From: Pelomonas sp. Root1444
GTDB lineage: Bacteria; Pseudomonadota; Gammaproteobacteria; Burkholderiales; Burkholderiaceae_C
Direction: 5' to 3'
DNA length: 53,203 bases
Assembly: GCF_001426885.1 (NCBI RefSeq)
Contig: NZ_LMFP01000025.1
Coordinates: forward strand, 1 to 53,203
Made by a program: the position numbers and the translations under genes. Below, piece after piece: positions 20,807 to 29,365 of this stretch. Each line of letters opens with the position of its first letter. Position 1 is the stretch's first letter. The notes beneath the pieces were generated by a model that was given only the letters and a program-made list of their open reading frames with translations, was not told where the DNA came from and made no database searches.

Positions 20807-22865
20807 TGGTGGCGGAAACCGAGCCCCCAGCGGCGGCGCCAAACCACCGCTCCTCAAACTCGCCCGCTGGAATCCCCTTCCCAAACCACCACCCCTGTCC
20901 CCAGTCGCAGCCCATGTCTCTGAGCATGTGAGCCTGCGCCTCGGTCTCCACCCCCTCCGCCACGACCTCCATCCCCAGCTCGTGCGCCATCGTCACGATG
21001 GCCCGGCACAGCGCCAGCGCCTTGCCGCCACCCTCCAGTCCGGCGACGAAGCTGCGGTCGATCTTCACCGTGTCGATCTCGTGGTGCTGCAGGTAGCTCA
21101 GCGAGGAATACCCCGTGCCGAAGTCGTCCAGCGAGACGGTCAGCCCCGCCTCGCGCAGGGCCCGCAGCCGCTCGGCCACCGCCTCGTCGCGCTCCAGCAG
21201 CAATCCTTCGGTGATCTCGACGGCCAGCGCGTCCCCCGCGAGGCCCATGCCGCGCAGGTGCGTCGCCCAGTCCGGCTGCACGCGATGGCTGCGCTCGCCC
21301 AGGAACTGCACGGGTGACTTGTTGATGCTGATCTGGAAGCCCGCATGCCCGGCCGCGCGCCAGGCCTGCACCTGGTTTGCAGCCTCGCGGAAGACCCAGT
21401 CGCCGATGTCGACGATGAGGCCGCTGGTCTCGGCGATGGGGATGAACTGCGCCGGGCTGACGTCGCCGAGCTGCGGGTGCTTCCAGCGCAGCAGGGCCTC
21501 GGCCTTGCGCGGCGGCGCTGCGGGGTCGCGCAGCGACAGGATGGGCTGGTAGACCAGGCTGAACTGCGAGAGCCGCAAGGCCTCGCGCAATTCGGTGGCC
21601 AGGCGGGCGCGGCGCTGGGCGGCGTCGTGCAGCGCCGGCGTGAACAGCGCCATGCGGTTGCGGCCGGCACCCTTGGCCTCGTAGAGCGCCAGGTCGGCAT
21701 GCTTGAACAAGGCCTCGATCTCGCTGCCGTCCCCAGGCGCCAGGCTGACGCCGATGCTGGCCGACACATAGACCCGCTCGCCCGCCACCTCGAACGCCTC
21801 GGACAGCGCCTCTAGCAGTTCGTGGCCGATGCGCCGGGCGGCGCCGGCCGCATCGGCGTCGGCCAGCAGCACGGTGAACTCATCTCCGCCCATGCGCGCA
21901 ACGATGCCACCGGCCGGCATGCAGCCCTGCAGCCGCCCGGCCACCTGCACGAGCAGCGCATCGCCGACGTCGTGGCCCAGCGAGTCGTTGACCTCCTTGA
22001 AGTGGTCGAGGTCGACGAACATGACCGCCAGCTCGCCGCCGCGCTGAGCCCGCTGCGCCAGTGCGCGCTCGATGCGCTCGCGCAGCGAGCGGCGGTTGGG
22101 CAGGCCGGTCAGCGTGTCGACGCGGGCCTGCTGCCAGACCAGCGCCTCCTGCCGCTTGCGGTCGGTGATGTCGGTGTGCGTGCCGACCATGCGCAGCGGC
22201 TTGCCCTGCGCATCGCGCGCGATGACCATGCCGCGGCTGAGGATCCATTTCCAGCTGCCGTCCTTGGCCAGCACGCGGTGCTCGTTGCGGTAGATGGGTG
22301 TGCGGCCGGCGAAATGGTCCTCGCGGTCCTGCGTCATCTGCGCCACGTCGTCGGGGTGGGTGCGCGCATCGAAGGCCTCGGGCGTCGCCTCCACGTCGCC
22401 GGGCTCGAAGCCGTAGAGGTTCAGATAGCGCGCCGAGAAATACTCGACGCCGGTCTGCACATGCCAGTCCCAGACACCGTCGCCGCTGCATTCCAGCGCC
22501 AGCTTCCAGATGGCGTCTGTCTCCTGCAGGCGGCGTTCGGCCGCGCGCCGCGCCGCGATGTCGATGTGCGCGCCCAGCCACAGCGGCGAATCCGGCAGGC
22601 GCTGCGCCTGCGACAGCATCCAGGCATTGCCGAGGCGGTACTCCATCTCGAAGCGCCCCGTCGCCTGCGCCGCCGCCCAGCGCTCCGCGAAGACGGCGCG
22701 GTCATCCTCATGCAGCCAGTGCGCCAGCGGCGTCGGCAGCGCCGGGCGGTTCAGCGCCTGGGCGAGGCGGGCGTTCATCCACAGCAGCCGGCCTTGGCCG
22801 TCGGCTTTCCAGACCTGCTGGGGCAGGGCGTCGAGCAGGGACGATAGGTGCGCGTGAGCTGACAT
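20799..22865 (-). CDS. PAS-GGDEF-EAL cyclic-di-GMP signalling protein
   Basis: A 688-residue protein without membrane segments. Two PAS/PAC units (about 1-110 and 115-240, the second ending VGTHTDITDRKRQ) lead into a GGDEF domain with an intact MGGDEF motif and then an EAL domain with EALLRW, DDFGTGYSSL, VKIDRSFV and AEGVETE. All EAL catalytic residues appear present, and no RxxD inhibitory site precedes GGDEF. It may make or break c-di-GMP depending on the PAS signal. The start at 22865 is chosen because PAS begins there; the frame stays open upstream but lacks sense. The neighbour HU gene is divergent. Confidence 0.9.
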   Translation of the reverse strand: MSAHAHLSSLLDALPQQVWKADGQGRLLWMNARLAQALNRPALPTPLAHWLHEDDRAVFAERWAAAQATGRFEMEYRLGNAWMLSQAQRLPDSPLWLGAHIDIAARRAAERRLQETDAIWKLALECSGDGVWDWHVQTGVEYFSARYLNLYGFEPGDVEATPEAFDARTHPDDVAQMTQDREDHFAGRTPIYRNEHRVLAKDGSWKWILSRGMVIARDAQGKPLRMVGTHTDITDRKRQEALVWQQARVDTLTGLPNRRSLRERIERALAQRAQRGGELAVMFVDLDHFKEVNDSLGHDVGDALLVQVAGRLQGCMPAGGIVARMGGDEFTVLLADADAAGAARRIGHELLEALSEAFEVAGERVYVSASIGVSLAPGDGSEIEALFKHADLALYEAKGAGRNRMALFTPALHDAAQRRARLATELREALRLSQFSLVYQPILSLRDPAAPPRKAEALLRWKHPQLGDVSPAQFIPIAETSGLIVDIGDWVFREAANQVQAWRAAGHAGFQISINKSPVQFLGERSHRVQPDWATHLRGMGLAGDALAVEITEGLLLERDEAVAERLRALREAGLTVSLDDFGTGYSSLSYLQHHEIDTVKIDRSFVAGLEGGGKALALCRAIVTMAHELGMEVVAEGVETEAQAHMLRDMGCDWGQGWWFGKGIPAGEFEERWFGAAAGGSVSATTR

Positions 22866-22965
22866 CGGCGATGGATACGGGCTTTGCGGGACTGTATGCC
22901 GCCGCGATGGGCCACAATCGCGCCCGCCCGAGCCGTTCGGGCGCGTTTTGGACGAGAACTCCCGC

Positions 22966-23307
22966 ATGAACAAGACCGATCTGATCGAACACCTGGCCGC
23001 CAAGCACGAGCTGAGCAAGGCCGAAGCCGGCCGCATCCTCGAGACCCTGCTCGACGCCGTGGTCACCACCGTCAAAAAGGGTGGTGCCGTGTCGATCCCC
23101 GGCTTCGGCTCCTTCAAGCAGCACGCCCGTGCCGCCCGCAACGGCGTGAACCCCAGCACCGGCGCGAAGATCAAGATCGCTGCCGCCAAGCTGCCCAAGT
23201 TCACCGCCGGCGCTGGCTTCAAGGCCGCCGTCGACCCCAAGGCTGCCGCCAAGAAGGCCGCTGCCAAGCCCGCAGCCAAGCCGGCTGCCAAGGCCAAGAA
23301 GAAGTAA
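22966..23307 (+). CDS. HU-family nucleoid protein with Lys/Ala/Pro tail
   Basis: A 113-residue protein. MNKTDLIEHLAAKHELSKAEAGRIL is the HU dimer helix, GAVSIPGFGSFKQHARAARNGVNPSTG the beta-arm with the intercalating Pro in NPSTG. About 23 residues beyond the normal 90 form a PKAAAKKAAAKPAAKPAAKAKKK-type basic tail, reminiscent of histone H1 and of extended HU proteins in some betaproteobacteria. It should bend and compact DNA; the tail likely adds non-specific binding. Monocistronic, with a strong terminator downstream. Confidence 0.95.
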   Translation: MNKTDLIEHLAAKHELSKAEAGRILETLLDAVVTTVKKGGAVSIPGFGSFKQHARAARNGVNPSTGAKIKIAAAKLPKFTAGAGFKAAVDPKAAAKKAAAKPAAKPAAKAKKK

Positions 23308-23384
23308 GGCGGACCCGCCGCATGGAGCGCCTATCGGACGGTTTCCGGGCCGAGCGCCGGGCCGCTCCCAAGCCGGCCCGCCAT

Positions 23385-23424
23385 GGCGATGTGCATGCGG
23401 CTCGATGCCGCATGCATCGCCTTT
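23385..23424 (+). terminator. Hairpin terminator after the HU gene
   Basis: GGCGAT (23385-23390) and GCATGCGG (23393-23400) pair with CCGCATGC (23408-23415) and ATCGCC (23416-23421), with a 2-base bulge and 7-base loop. Three T residues follow. Confidence 0.65.
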
Positions 23425-23461
23425 CCCTCGGCGGACCGGTATTCCGTAGGCGAGGGGCCTC

Positions 23462-24499
23462 ATGACTCCCCGTGGCAGCAGCCCGACCATCGTCGATGTT
23501 GCCCGCGAGGCGGGCGTTTCGATCAAGACGGTCTCACGCGTGCTCAATCATGAGCCCGGCGTTCATGAGACCACCCGCGGCCAGGTGCTCAAGGTGGTGG
23601 AGGCGCTGCGCTACCGGCCCAAGCAGTCGGCGCGCAGCCTCGCAGGCGGGCGCTCCTTCCTGATCGGCCTGCTCTATTACGACCCCAGCGCGTTCTTCGT
23701 CGGCAGCGTGCAGCAGGGCGCGACGCTGCGCTGCCGCGAGCTGGGCTATCACCTCGTCGTCGAGTCCCTGCACAACGACGCCCCCGACCTGCGCCAGCAG
23801 ATCGACCGCATGGTGCTGGCACTGCGGCCCGACGGCATGATCCTGACGCCGCCGCTGTGCGACAACCCCGAGGTGCTCGTCGCGCTGCGCGAGAGCGGCA
23901 CGCCTTGCGTGCTGATGTCCCCGGAGCGCGACATTCCAGGCGTGCCCTCGGTGCGCATGGACGACGTGCATGCGGCCGAGGAGATCACCAACCTGCTGCT
24001 CAGCCTCGGCCATCGCCACATCGCCTTCATCAAGGGTCCGGCCGACCAGTCGGCCAGCGCGGCGCGCTACCAGGGCTTCGTCAATGCGCTGCGCGCGCAT
24101 GACATCGCGCCGGACCCCGAACTGATCCAGCCCGGCTCCTTCACGTTTGCCAGCGGGCGCGACGCGGCCCACCAGCTGCTCAGCCGCCGCCAGCGGCCGA
24201 CGGCCGTCTTCGCCAGCAATGACGACATGGCGCTCGGCGTGCTCGCTGCGGCGCAACGGCTGGGCCTGAGCGTGCCGGGCGAGCTGTCGGTCGCCGGTTT
24301 CGACGATTCGCCCACCGCGGCCCTGGTGTGGCCGCCGCTCACCACCGTGCGCCAGCCGGTGGCCGAGATGGCGCGCGTGGCCGTCGAGATGCTGGTGTCC
24401 GTGCAGCGCCCCGACATGGCGACGCCGCCGGACGAGGCCGATCTGCACAAGGTGCTGCCCCACGAACTGGTGGTGCGCGATTCGACCCGCGCCCGCTAG
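23462..24499 (+). CDS. LacI-family transcriptional regulator
   Basis: A 345-residue protein. The N-terminal helix-turn-helix TIVDVAREAGVSIKTVSRVLNHEPGVHETTRGQV with hinge RPKQSARSLAGGRS is classic LacI. The periplasmic-binding-like core follows (LIGLLYYDPSAFFVGSVQQGA, HRHIAFIKGP, AVFASNDDMALGVLAAAQRLGLSVPGELSVAGFDDSP). A sugar-like effector is usual, but no sugar genes adjoin it, so the regulon is unknown. The ATG at 23462 follows the HU gene by 150 bp and a terminator, so it has its own promoter. Confidence 0.9.
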   Translation: MTPRGSSPTIVDVAREAGVSIKTVSRVLNHEPGVHETTRGQVLKVVEALRYRPKQSARSLAGGRSFLIGLLYYDPSAFFVGSVQQGATLRCRELGYHLVVESLHNDAPDLRQQIDRMVLALRPDGMILTPPLCDNPEVLVALRESGTPCVLMSPERDIPGVPSVRMDDVHAAEEITNLLLSLGHRHIAFIKGPADQSASAARYQGFVNALRAHDIAPDPELIQPGSFTFASGRDAAHQLLSRRQRPTAVFASNDDMALGVLAAAQRLGLSVPGELSVAGFDDSPTAALVWPPLTTVRQPVAEMARVAVEMLVSVQRPDMATPPDEADLHKVLPHELVVRDSTRAR

Positions 24500-24767
24500 C
24501 CGCGCGCAGGGGCGGCAACCCGGCTGCCAGAGGCTGCGACTTTGCCGCGGAGCATGCATTCCTCCGCGTTTGCCCCGAGAACCGGTTGGAATTTCGGTCA
24601 CGATCAGGCGCTAAGCTCCGACTTGCATGGCGCAAGGGGGTTTTGCCCCTACATCTGCGGATGCAAATCGGCCAATTTGACGTATAGCAGCAGCCGGCTT
24701 GAGTTTCTCGGCAGTGGTGGCGAGGCTTTGCCGAGCGGAGGGCGCCCGTGCTCACGGGTTCGAGTGA
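24500..24767. other. Intergenic region before the HD-GYP operon
   Basis: About 270 bp without a gene. An inverted motif, gGGGgttttgCCCCt, is at about 24636-24650, and ttgacgtata at about 24677-24686 could be part of a promoter. I looked for a c-di-GMP riboswitch because the downstream genes handle that nucleotide, and saw no matching core. Confidence 0.4.
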
Positions 24768-26063
24768 ATGCAGGATAGATCAAACGATCCGCTGATCGAT
24801 GTCAGCCAGTTGACGGTCGGGATGTTCATTCATCTCGACCTCGGCTGGATGTCGCATCCGTTTCCGTTGTCGAGCTTCAAGATCGCCTCCAGCGACCAGT
24901 TGTTGATCCTGCGCCGCCTGGGCCTGACGCAAGTGCGCTGGAGCCCCGCCAAGAGCGACGTGCCCCTGCAGCCGCCGGCCGAGCAGGCCGCCGCCGTCCA
25001 GCCCGGCGCCGAAGCCTTGCCCCCCGCCCCGGCCGAGCCCAGCCCCGAAGACATCGCCCGCGAGGCGCATCGCCGCGCGCTGGCAGCCCAGCGTGAGGCC
25101 ATGCGCCTGTGCGAAGCGCAGTACGGCGAGGCGGCGCAAGGCTTCCGCGCCGTGATGGACCTCGTGCAGCCCGACCCCAACCAGGCCCGCGCCAACGCAG
25201 AGCGGCTGACCGCCGCGCTGCTCGACAAGATGCTGGTCGAGGGTGACCTCAACATGCGGTTGCTCAACGAAGCCGCCGGCGACCGCAGCACGGCCCACGC
25301 GCTCAACGTCTGCATCATTGCGCTGCTGCTGGGCCGCGCCTTCGGCCTGGGGCGCGACGAGATGATGGATCTGGGTGTCGGCTCGCTGCTGCACGACGTC
25401 GGCAAGCTCGAGATCGCCGCCCGGCTGCGCCACCGTGACGAGAGCTTCACCACCGCCGAGAACCAGGCCTACCAGCAGCATGTGGTCAAGGGCGTGGCCA
25501 TCGCCCAGGCCATGGGCATGCCGCCCGGGCCGCTGCTCATCATTGCGCAGCATCACGAGCATGCCGACGGCAGCGGCTTCCCGCAGCGCATCAACATGGA
25601 CCGCATGAGCACCGGCGCGCGCATCGTCGCGCTGGTCAACCGCTTCGACGGGCTGTGCAACCCGCTGCTGCCGTCCAAGGCGATGACGCCGCACGAGGCG
25701 CTGTCGCTGATGTTCGCCCAAGGCCGCAACCGGTTCGACGCCACCATGCTGAACGCCTTCATCCGCATGATGGGCGTCTACCCGCCGGGCTCCACGGTGC
25801 AACTGACCGACGACCGCTATGCCCTGGTCGTGTCGGTCAATTCGGCACGGCCGCTGAAGCCCCGCGTCATGGTGCACGACCCCAAGGTGCCCAAGGACGA
25901 GGCGCTGATCCTGAACCTGGAAGAGATGCCCGACCTCGGCATCCGCCGCAGCCTCAAACCGCAATTCCTGCCGCGGGCCTCACTGGAGTACCTGAGCCCG
26001 CGGGCGCGCATCGCCTATTTCTTCGATGCGGCGAGCACCGGGCCAGGGGAGCTGGCGGCGTGA
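24768..26063 (+). CDS. DUF3391 / HD-GYP c-di-GMP phosphodiesterase
   Basis: A 431-residue cytosolic protein. The N-terminus (IDVSQLTVGMFIHLDLGWMSHPF...LLILRRLGLTQVRW) is a DUF3391 domain. A Pro/Ala-rich linker follows at about 65-95. The HD-GYP domain has LLHDVGKLEI (HD metal ligands and Lys) and QHHEHADGSGFP, so GYP is GFP here, a conservative change. Such enzymes hydrolyse c-di-GMP to GMP. Its TGA overlaps the GTG start of the next gene, a GGDEF-EAL protein, so the two are made together and probably act on one c-di-GMP pool. Confidence 0.9.
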   Translation: MQDRSNDPLIDVSQLTVGMFIHLDLGWMSHPFPLSSFKIASSDQLLILRRLGLTQVRWSPAKSDVPLQPPAEQAAAVQPGAEALPPAPAEPSPEDIAREAHRRALAAQREAMRLCEAQYGEAAQGFRAVMDLVQPDPNQARANAERLTAALLDKMLVEGDLNMRLLNEAAGDRSTAHALNVCIIALLLGRAFGLGRDEMMDLGVGSLLHDVGKLEIAARLRHRDESFTTAENQAYQQHVVKGVAIAQAMGMPPGPLLIIAQHHEHADGSGFPQRINMDRMSTGARIVALVNRFDGLCNPLLPSKAMTPHEALSLMFAQGRNRFDATMLNAFIRMMGVYPPGSTVQLTDDRYALVVSVNSARPLKPRVMVHDPKVPKDEALILNLEEMPDLGIRRSLKPQFLPRASLEYLSPRARIAYFFDAASTGPGELAA

Positions 26064-28198
26064 ATGCAAGCCGCGAGGCGAACCCGACCCTGCCTCGCGT
26101 CCACGAGGCGCCACACGTGATCGGCGCTTTGCTCGAAGGCCTGCCCGAACCCGCCTGGCTGGTCGACGGCGAGAGCCTCACGGTCAGCGCCGTCAACCGC
26201 GCCGCGCTGCGCTTGCTGGGCCTCAAGCCGGAGCGGGCGCTGGGCCAGCCGCCGGCATCGCTGTGCGGTTCGTTGGAAGACGAAGCCTTCTGGCAGGGCG
26301 CTGCCCGCGACCCCTTTGCGCGCATCCGCTCCGACACCGTGCTAACCCACAGCGACGGCCAGCCGCGCTGGGTCAGCCGTTCGATCAGCCCCGTTCACAC
26401 GCCCGACGGTGGCCGCTACTGGCTGGTGCTGCTGCACGACCAGACCCGCCGCCGCCGCGCCGAAGCGGAGCGCGAGACGCTGCTGGCGGAACTGCGCGCG
26501 ACGCTGGAATCCACCGCCGACGGCATCCTCGTCGTCGACCTCGCTGGCCGGGTGCGCAGCTTCAACCGCCGCTTCGCCAAGCTTTGGGGCCTGCCCGGCG
26601 GCCTGCTGCACGAGCCGGGCGATGCCGGCCTGTGGCTGAGCCTGCAGCGCGTCATGCGCGACGGCGAACAGTACCGGCTGCGCATCGAGGCGCTGCTGGA
26701 CGCGCCGCTGATGCGCTCCAGCGACATGCTGCGCCTGGCCGACGGCCGGGTGCTGGAGCAGGTCTCGCTGCCGCAGATGAGCCGGGGCGAGCCGATCGGG
26801 CGGGTCTTTTCATTCCGCGACCTGAGCGAGAAGCTGGCCGCGCACCAGCGCATCGAGGAACTGGGCCGCTCCGACGCGCTGACCGGCGCACCCAACCGCC
26901 GCGCGCTCGCCGACCGCATCGTGCAGCTGATGTCGGCCGTCGCCACCGGTGAGCCGCTACCCTCATTTGCGCTGCTGCACCTGGACCTGGACCGCTTCAA
27001 GCAGATCAACGACACGCTGGGCCACAGCTACGGGGACCGCGTGCTGCGCGAAATCGTCGAGCGGCTGCGCGGCGCGGTGGGCGCCAACGACACGCTCGCA
27101 CGGCTGGGCGGCGACGAGTTCGCGCTGCTCATCGACGGTGCGCAGATGTTCGAGGCCGAGGCTGCCGCGCGCCGCGTGCAGCAGCTGCTGGCCCAGCCGT
27201 TCACCTTCGACACGCTGAGCTTCACCGTCACGGCCAGCTGCGGCATCGCCCTGTTTCCCGGCGACGGCGGCTCGCCCGACGACCTGATGGCCAGCGCCGA
27301 GCGCGCGATGCACTGGGTCAAGGAGAGCGGACGCGCGGGCTTCCGCTTTCACGTGCCGCGCAAGGAGGTCGACCTGCTGTCGCGCATGCGCCTGGACCAC
27401 GACATGCGCCAGGCGCTGGCGGAGGGGCGCTTCCGGCTGCACTACCAGCCGCAGGTCGAGCTGGGCAGCGACCGCGTCATCGGCGCCGAGGCGCTGATCC
27501 GCTGGCGCGACCCGCAGCGCGGCGACATCTCGCCGGCCGAGTTCATCCCGCTGGCGGAGGAGAGCGGCTTCGTCGTCGCCATCGGCGACTGGGTGCTGCG
27601 CGAGGCGGTCGAGCAGGCCGCCTACTGGCTGGGCCGCGGGCTGCGCATGCCGGTGGCCGTCAACGTGTCGGCGCTGCAGTTCCAGCAGGCACGCTTCGTC
27701 GAAAACGTTGCCGCCGCGCTGCGCGACGCGGCCTTGCCTGCCAGCATGCTGGAACTCGAACTTACCGAAGGCGTGCTGATCGGCGACGCCGACGAGGGCC
27801 TCAAGCGCATGCAGGCGTTGGCGGCGCTGGGCGTCACGCTGTCCATCGACGACTTCGGCACCGGCTATTCCTCGCTCGCCTATCTCAAGCGCTTCCCCAT
27901 CCAGCGGCTGAAGATCGACCGCAGCTTCGTCAAGGGGCTGCCCAACGACGCCAGCGACTGCGGCATCGCCAATGCCATCGTGCAGATGGGTCGCGCGCTG
28001 GGCCTGCAGGTCATCGCCGAAGGCGTCGAGACCGAGGCGCAGCGCGACTTCCTGGCCCAGGCCGGCTGCCATGAATTCCAGGGCTATCTGTATGCGCCCG
28101 CGCTGCGGCCCGAGGAATTCGAGCAACGCGTGCGGCCGCGCCGTCATGTCGTCGACACCGCTGTCTCGGGCTGGCTGGGCCTGGCGGGCAACGGCTGA
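26060..28198 (+). CDS. PAS-GGDEF-EAL cyclic-di-GMP signalling protein, coupled to HD-GYP
   Basis: A 712-residue protein starting at GTG 26060, which overlaps the upstream stop (GTGA); AGGGGAG lies about 8 bases before. Two PAS-like units (VIGALLEGLPEPAWLVDGE and LRATLESTADGILVVDLAGRV) precede GGDEF with intact RLGGDEF and no RxxD site, then EAL with GAEALIRW, IDDFGTGYSSL, LKIDRSFV and AEGVETE. All EAL metal ligands appear present. With the HD-GYP partner the operon encodes one cyclase domain and two different hydrolase types. Confidence 0.9.
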   Translation: MNASREANPTLPRVHEAPHVIGALLEGLPEPAWLVDGESLTVSAVNRAALRLLGLKPERALGQPPASLCGSLEDEAFWQGAARDPFARIRSDTVLTHSDGQPRWVSRSISPVHTPDGGRYWLVLLHDQTRRRRAEAERETLLAELRATLESTADGILVVDLAGRVRSFNRRFAKLWGLPGGLLHEPGDAGLWLSLQRVMRDGEQYRLRIEALLDAPLMRSSDMLRLADGRVLEQVSLPQMSRGEPIGRVFSFRDLSEKLAAHQRIEELGRSDALTGAPNRRALADRIVQLMSAVATGEPLPSFALLHLDLDRFKQINDTLGHSYGDRVLREIVERLRGAVGANDTLARLGGDEFALLIDGAQMFEAEAAARRVQQLLAQPFTFDTLSFTVTASCGIALFPGDGGSPDDLMASAERAMHWVKESGRAGFRFHVPRKEVDLLSRMRLDHDMRQALAEGRFRLHYQPQVELGSDRVIGAEALIRWRDPQRGDISPAEFIPLAEESGFVVAIGDWVLREAVEQAAYWLGRGLRMPVAVNVSALQFQQARFVENVAAALRDAALPASMLELELTEGVLIGDADEGLKRMQALAALGVTLSIDDFGTGYSSLAYLKRFPIQRLKIDRSFVKGLPNDASDCGIANAIVQMGRALGLQVIAEGVETEAQRDFLAQAGCHEFQGYLYAPALRPEEFEQRVRPRRHVVDTAVSGWLGLAGNG

Positions 28199-28231
28199 AC
28201 ATTTCCGGCCGCACGGGCGGAGAATGCCGCC

Positions 28232-28555
28232 ATGCTCTACCGCTTCAAATCCAAGGCTGGTGCCGACGTCGTCATGTTGGGTGAGTCCGGCGATGCCGTG
28301 CTGCGCTTGATGGGCCGCGAGCCCGCCCCCCAAGGCATCCTCGAATCGGCGGCATTGCCGGGCCTGATCCAGGCGCTGGAGGCCGGCGTCGCCGCCGACG
28401 ATGCGCAGTTCCAGCGTGCCGTCGACGACGCCAAGGCCGCCGGCGAGCCGGTGCCGCGCCGCCAGGGCGTCTCGCTGCGCCAGCGCGCCTGGCCGCTGCA
28501 CGAGCTGATGCAGCGCAGCCAGCGCGAGGGTGCCGACGTCGTCTGGGGGGTGTAG
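28232..28555 (+). CDS. DUF1840 family protein
   Basis: A 107-residue protein: MLYRFKSKAGADVVMLGESGDAVLRLMGREPAPQGIL and the C-terminal LRQRAWPLHELMQRSQREGADVVWGV are the DUF1840 signature, a small family mostly in betaproteobacteria with no known function. No export signal. The stop TAG shares its last G with the GTG start of the phosphatase gene, so the two are translationally coupled. Confidence 0.9.
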   Translation: MLYRFKSKAGADVVMLGESGDAVLRLMGREPAPQGILESAALPGLIQALEAGVAADDAQFQRAVDDAKAAGEPVPRRQGVSLRQRAWPLHELMQRSQREGADVVWGV

Positions 28556-29199
28556 TGCTGGAACAAGCCACGCGCCTGGTCCTGATCCGCCATGGCGAGA
28601 CCGCCTGGAACCGCGCGACGCGCATCCAGGGTCATACCGACATCCCGCTGAGCCCGCTGGGCCTGGCCCAGGCCGAGCGCCTGGCCGAAGCGTTGGCCGA
28701 CGAGCCGCTTGCCGCCATCTATGCCAGCGACCTCAGCCGCGCCCGGCAGACCGCCGACGCGCTGGCGCGCGTGCACGAACTGCCGGTCCGGCTCGACGCC
28801 GGCTTGCGCGAGCGGGCGTTCGGCCGCTTCGAAGGCCTGAGCTGGGACGAGATTGCCCAAGACTTTCCCGAGGATGCCGCCCGTTGGCGGCGCCGCGAGC
28901 CCGACTTTGCCGTCGGTGGCGGCGAGAGCCTGAACAGCTTCAGCGCCCGCTGCCTGGACGCCGCGCGCCGCGCTGCCGCCGCGCATCCGGGCGCCAGCAT
29001 CGCGCTGGTCGCCCATGGTGGCGTGCTGGACTGCCTCTACCGCGCCGCCACACGGGTGGCGTTGGCGGCGCCGCGCAGCTGGCAGCTTGGCAACGCCACC
29101 ATCAACCGCCTGCTGGCCACCACCGAAGGCTTCACGCTGGTCGGCTGGAACGACGACCGCCACCTGGCCGGGCTGACCGCCGACGACGTGGCCGCCTGA
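28555..29199 (+). CDS. Histidine phosphatase family protein (GpmB/CobC-like)
   Basis: A 214-residue protein. LVLIRHGETAWNRATRIQGHTDIPLSPLG carries the RHG phospho-His motif, IYASDLSRARQTADAL the second Arg, LRERAFGRFEGLSWDEI the Glu, and ALVAHGGVLDCL the C-terminal His. This family includes 2,3-bisphosphoglycerate-independent-like and alpha-ribazole phosphatases; the substrate cannot be assigned. It starts with GTG overlapping the DUF1840 stop by one base. Confidence 0.9.
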   Translation: MLEQATRLVLIRHGETAWNRATRIQGHTDIPLSPLGLAQAERLAEALADEPLAAIYASDLSRARQTADALARVHELPVRLDAGLRERAFGRFEGLSWDEIAQDFPEDAARWRRREPDFAVGGGESLNSFSARCLDAARRAAAAHPGASIALVAHGGVLDCLYRAATRVALAAPRSWQLGNATINRLLATTEGFTLVGWNDDRHLAGLTADDVAA

Positions 29200-29210
29200 A
29201 TCGGGGTTTC

Positions 29211-29246
29211 TAGGGCTAGCCCCAGTTTCCAAGGCCCCTAGCCCTA
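29211..29246. promoter_or_regulatory. Inverted repeat between phosphatase and porin genes
   Basis: TAGGGCTAG (29211-29219) and CTAGCCCTA (29238-29246) are perfect 9-bp arms around an 18-base spacer. It could end the phosphatase transcript or serve as an operator for the porin. A TATACT box at 29295-29300 is a plausible porin -10 element. Confidence 0.55.
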
Positions 29247-29365
29247 CTGTTGCATCCACGCGTCGCTTGCGTCGGTTGTGACAAAACCCGCTCCTATACT
29301 CGCCGCCACTTGTCCTTCAAGGCCGGGCAGTCAACCCAGCCGTCACCTCTCTGTAAAGGCAAACG

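Noticed and set aside
24500-24767. Possible c-di-GMP riboswitch before the HD-GYP gene
   Set aside because: The conserved GEMM core and its tetraloop-receptor arrangement were not found.
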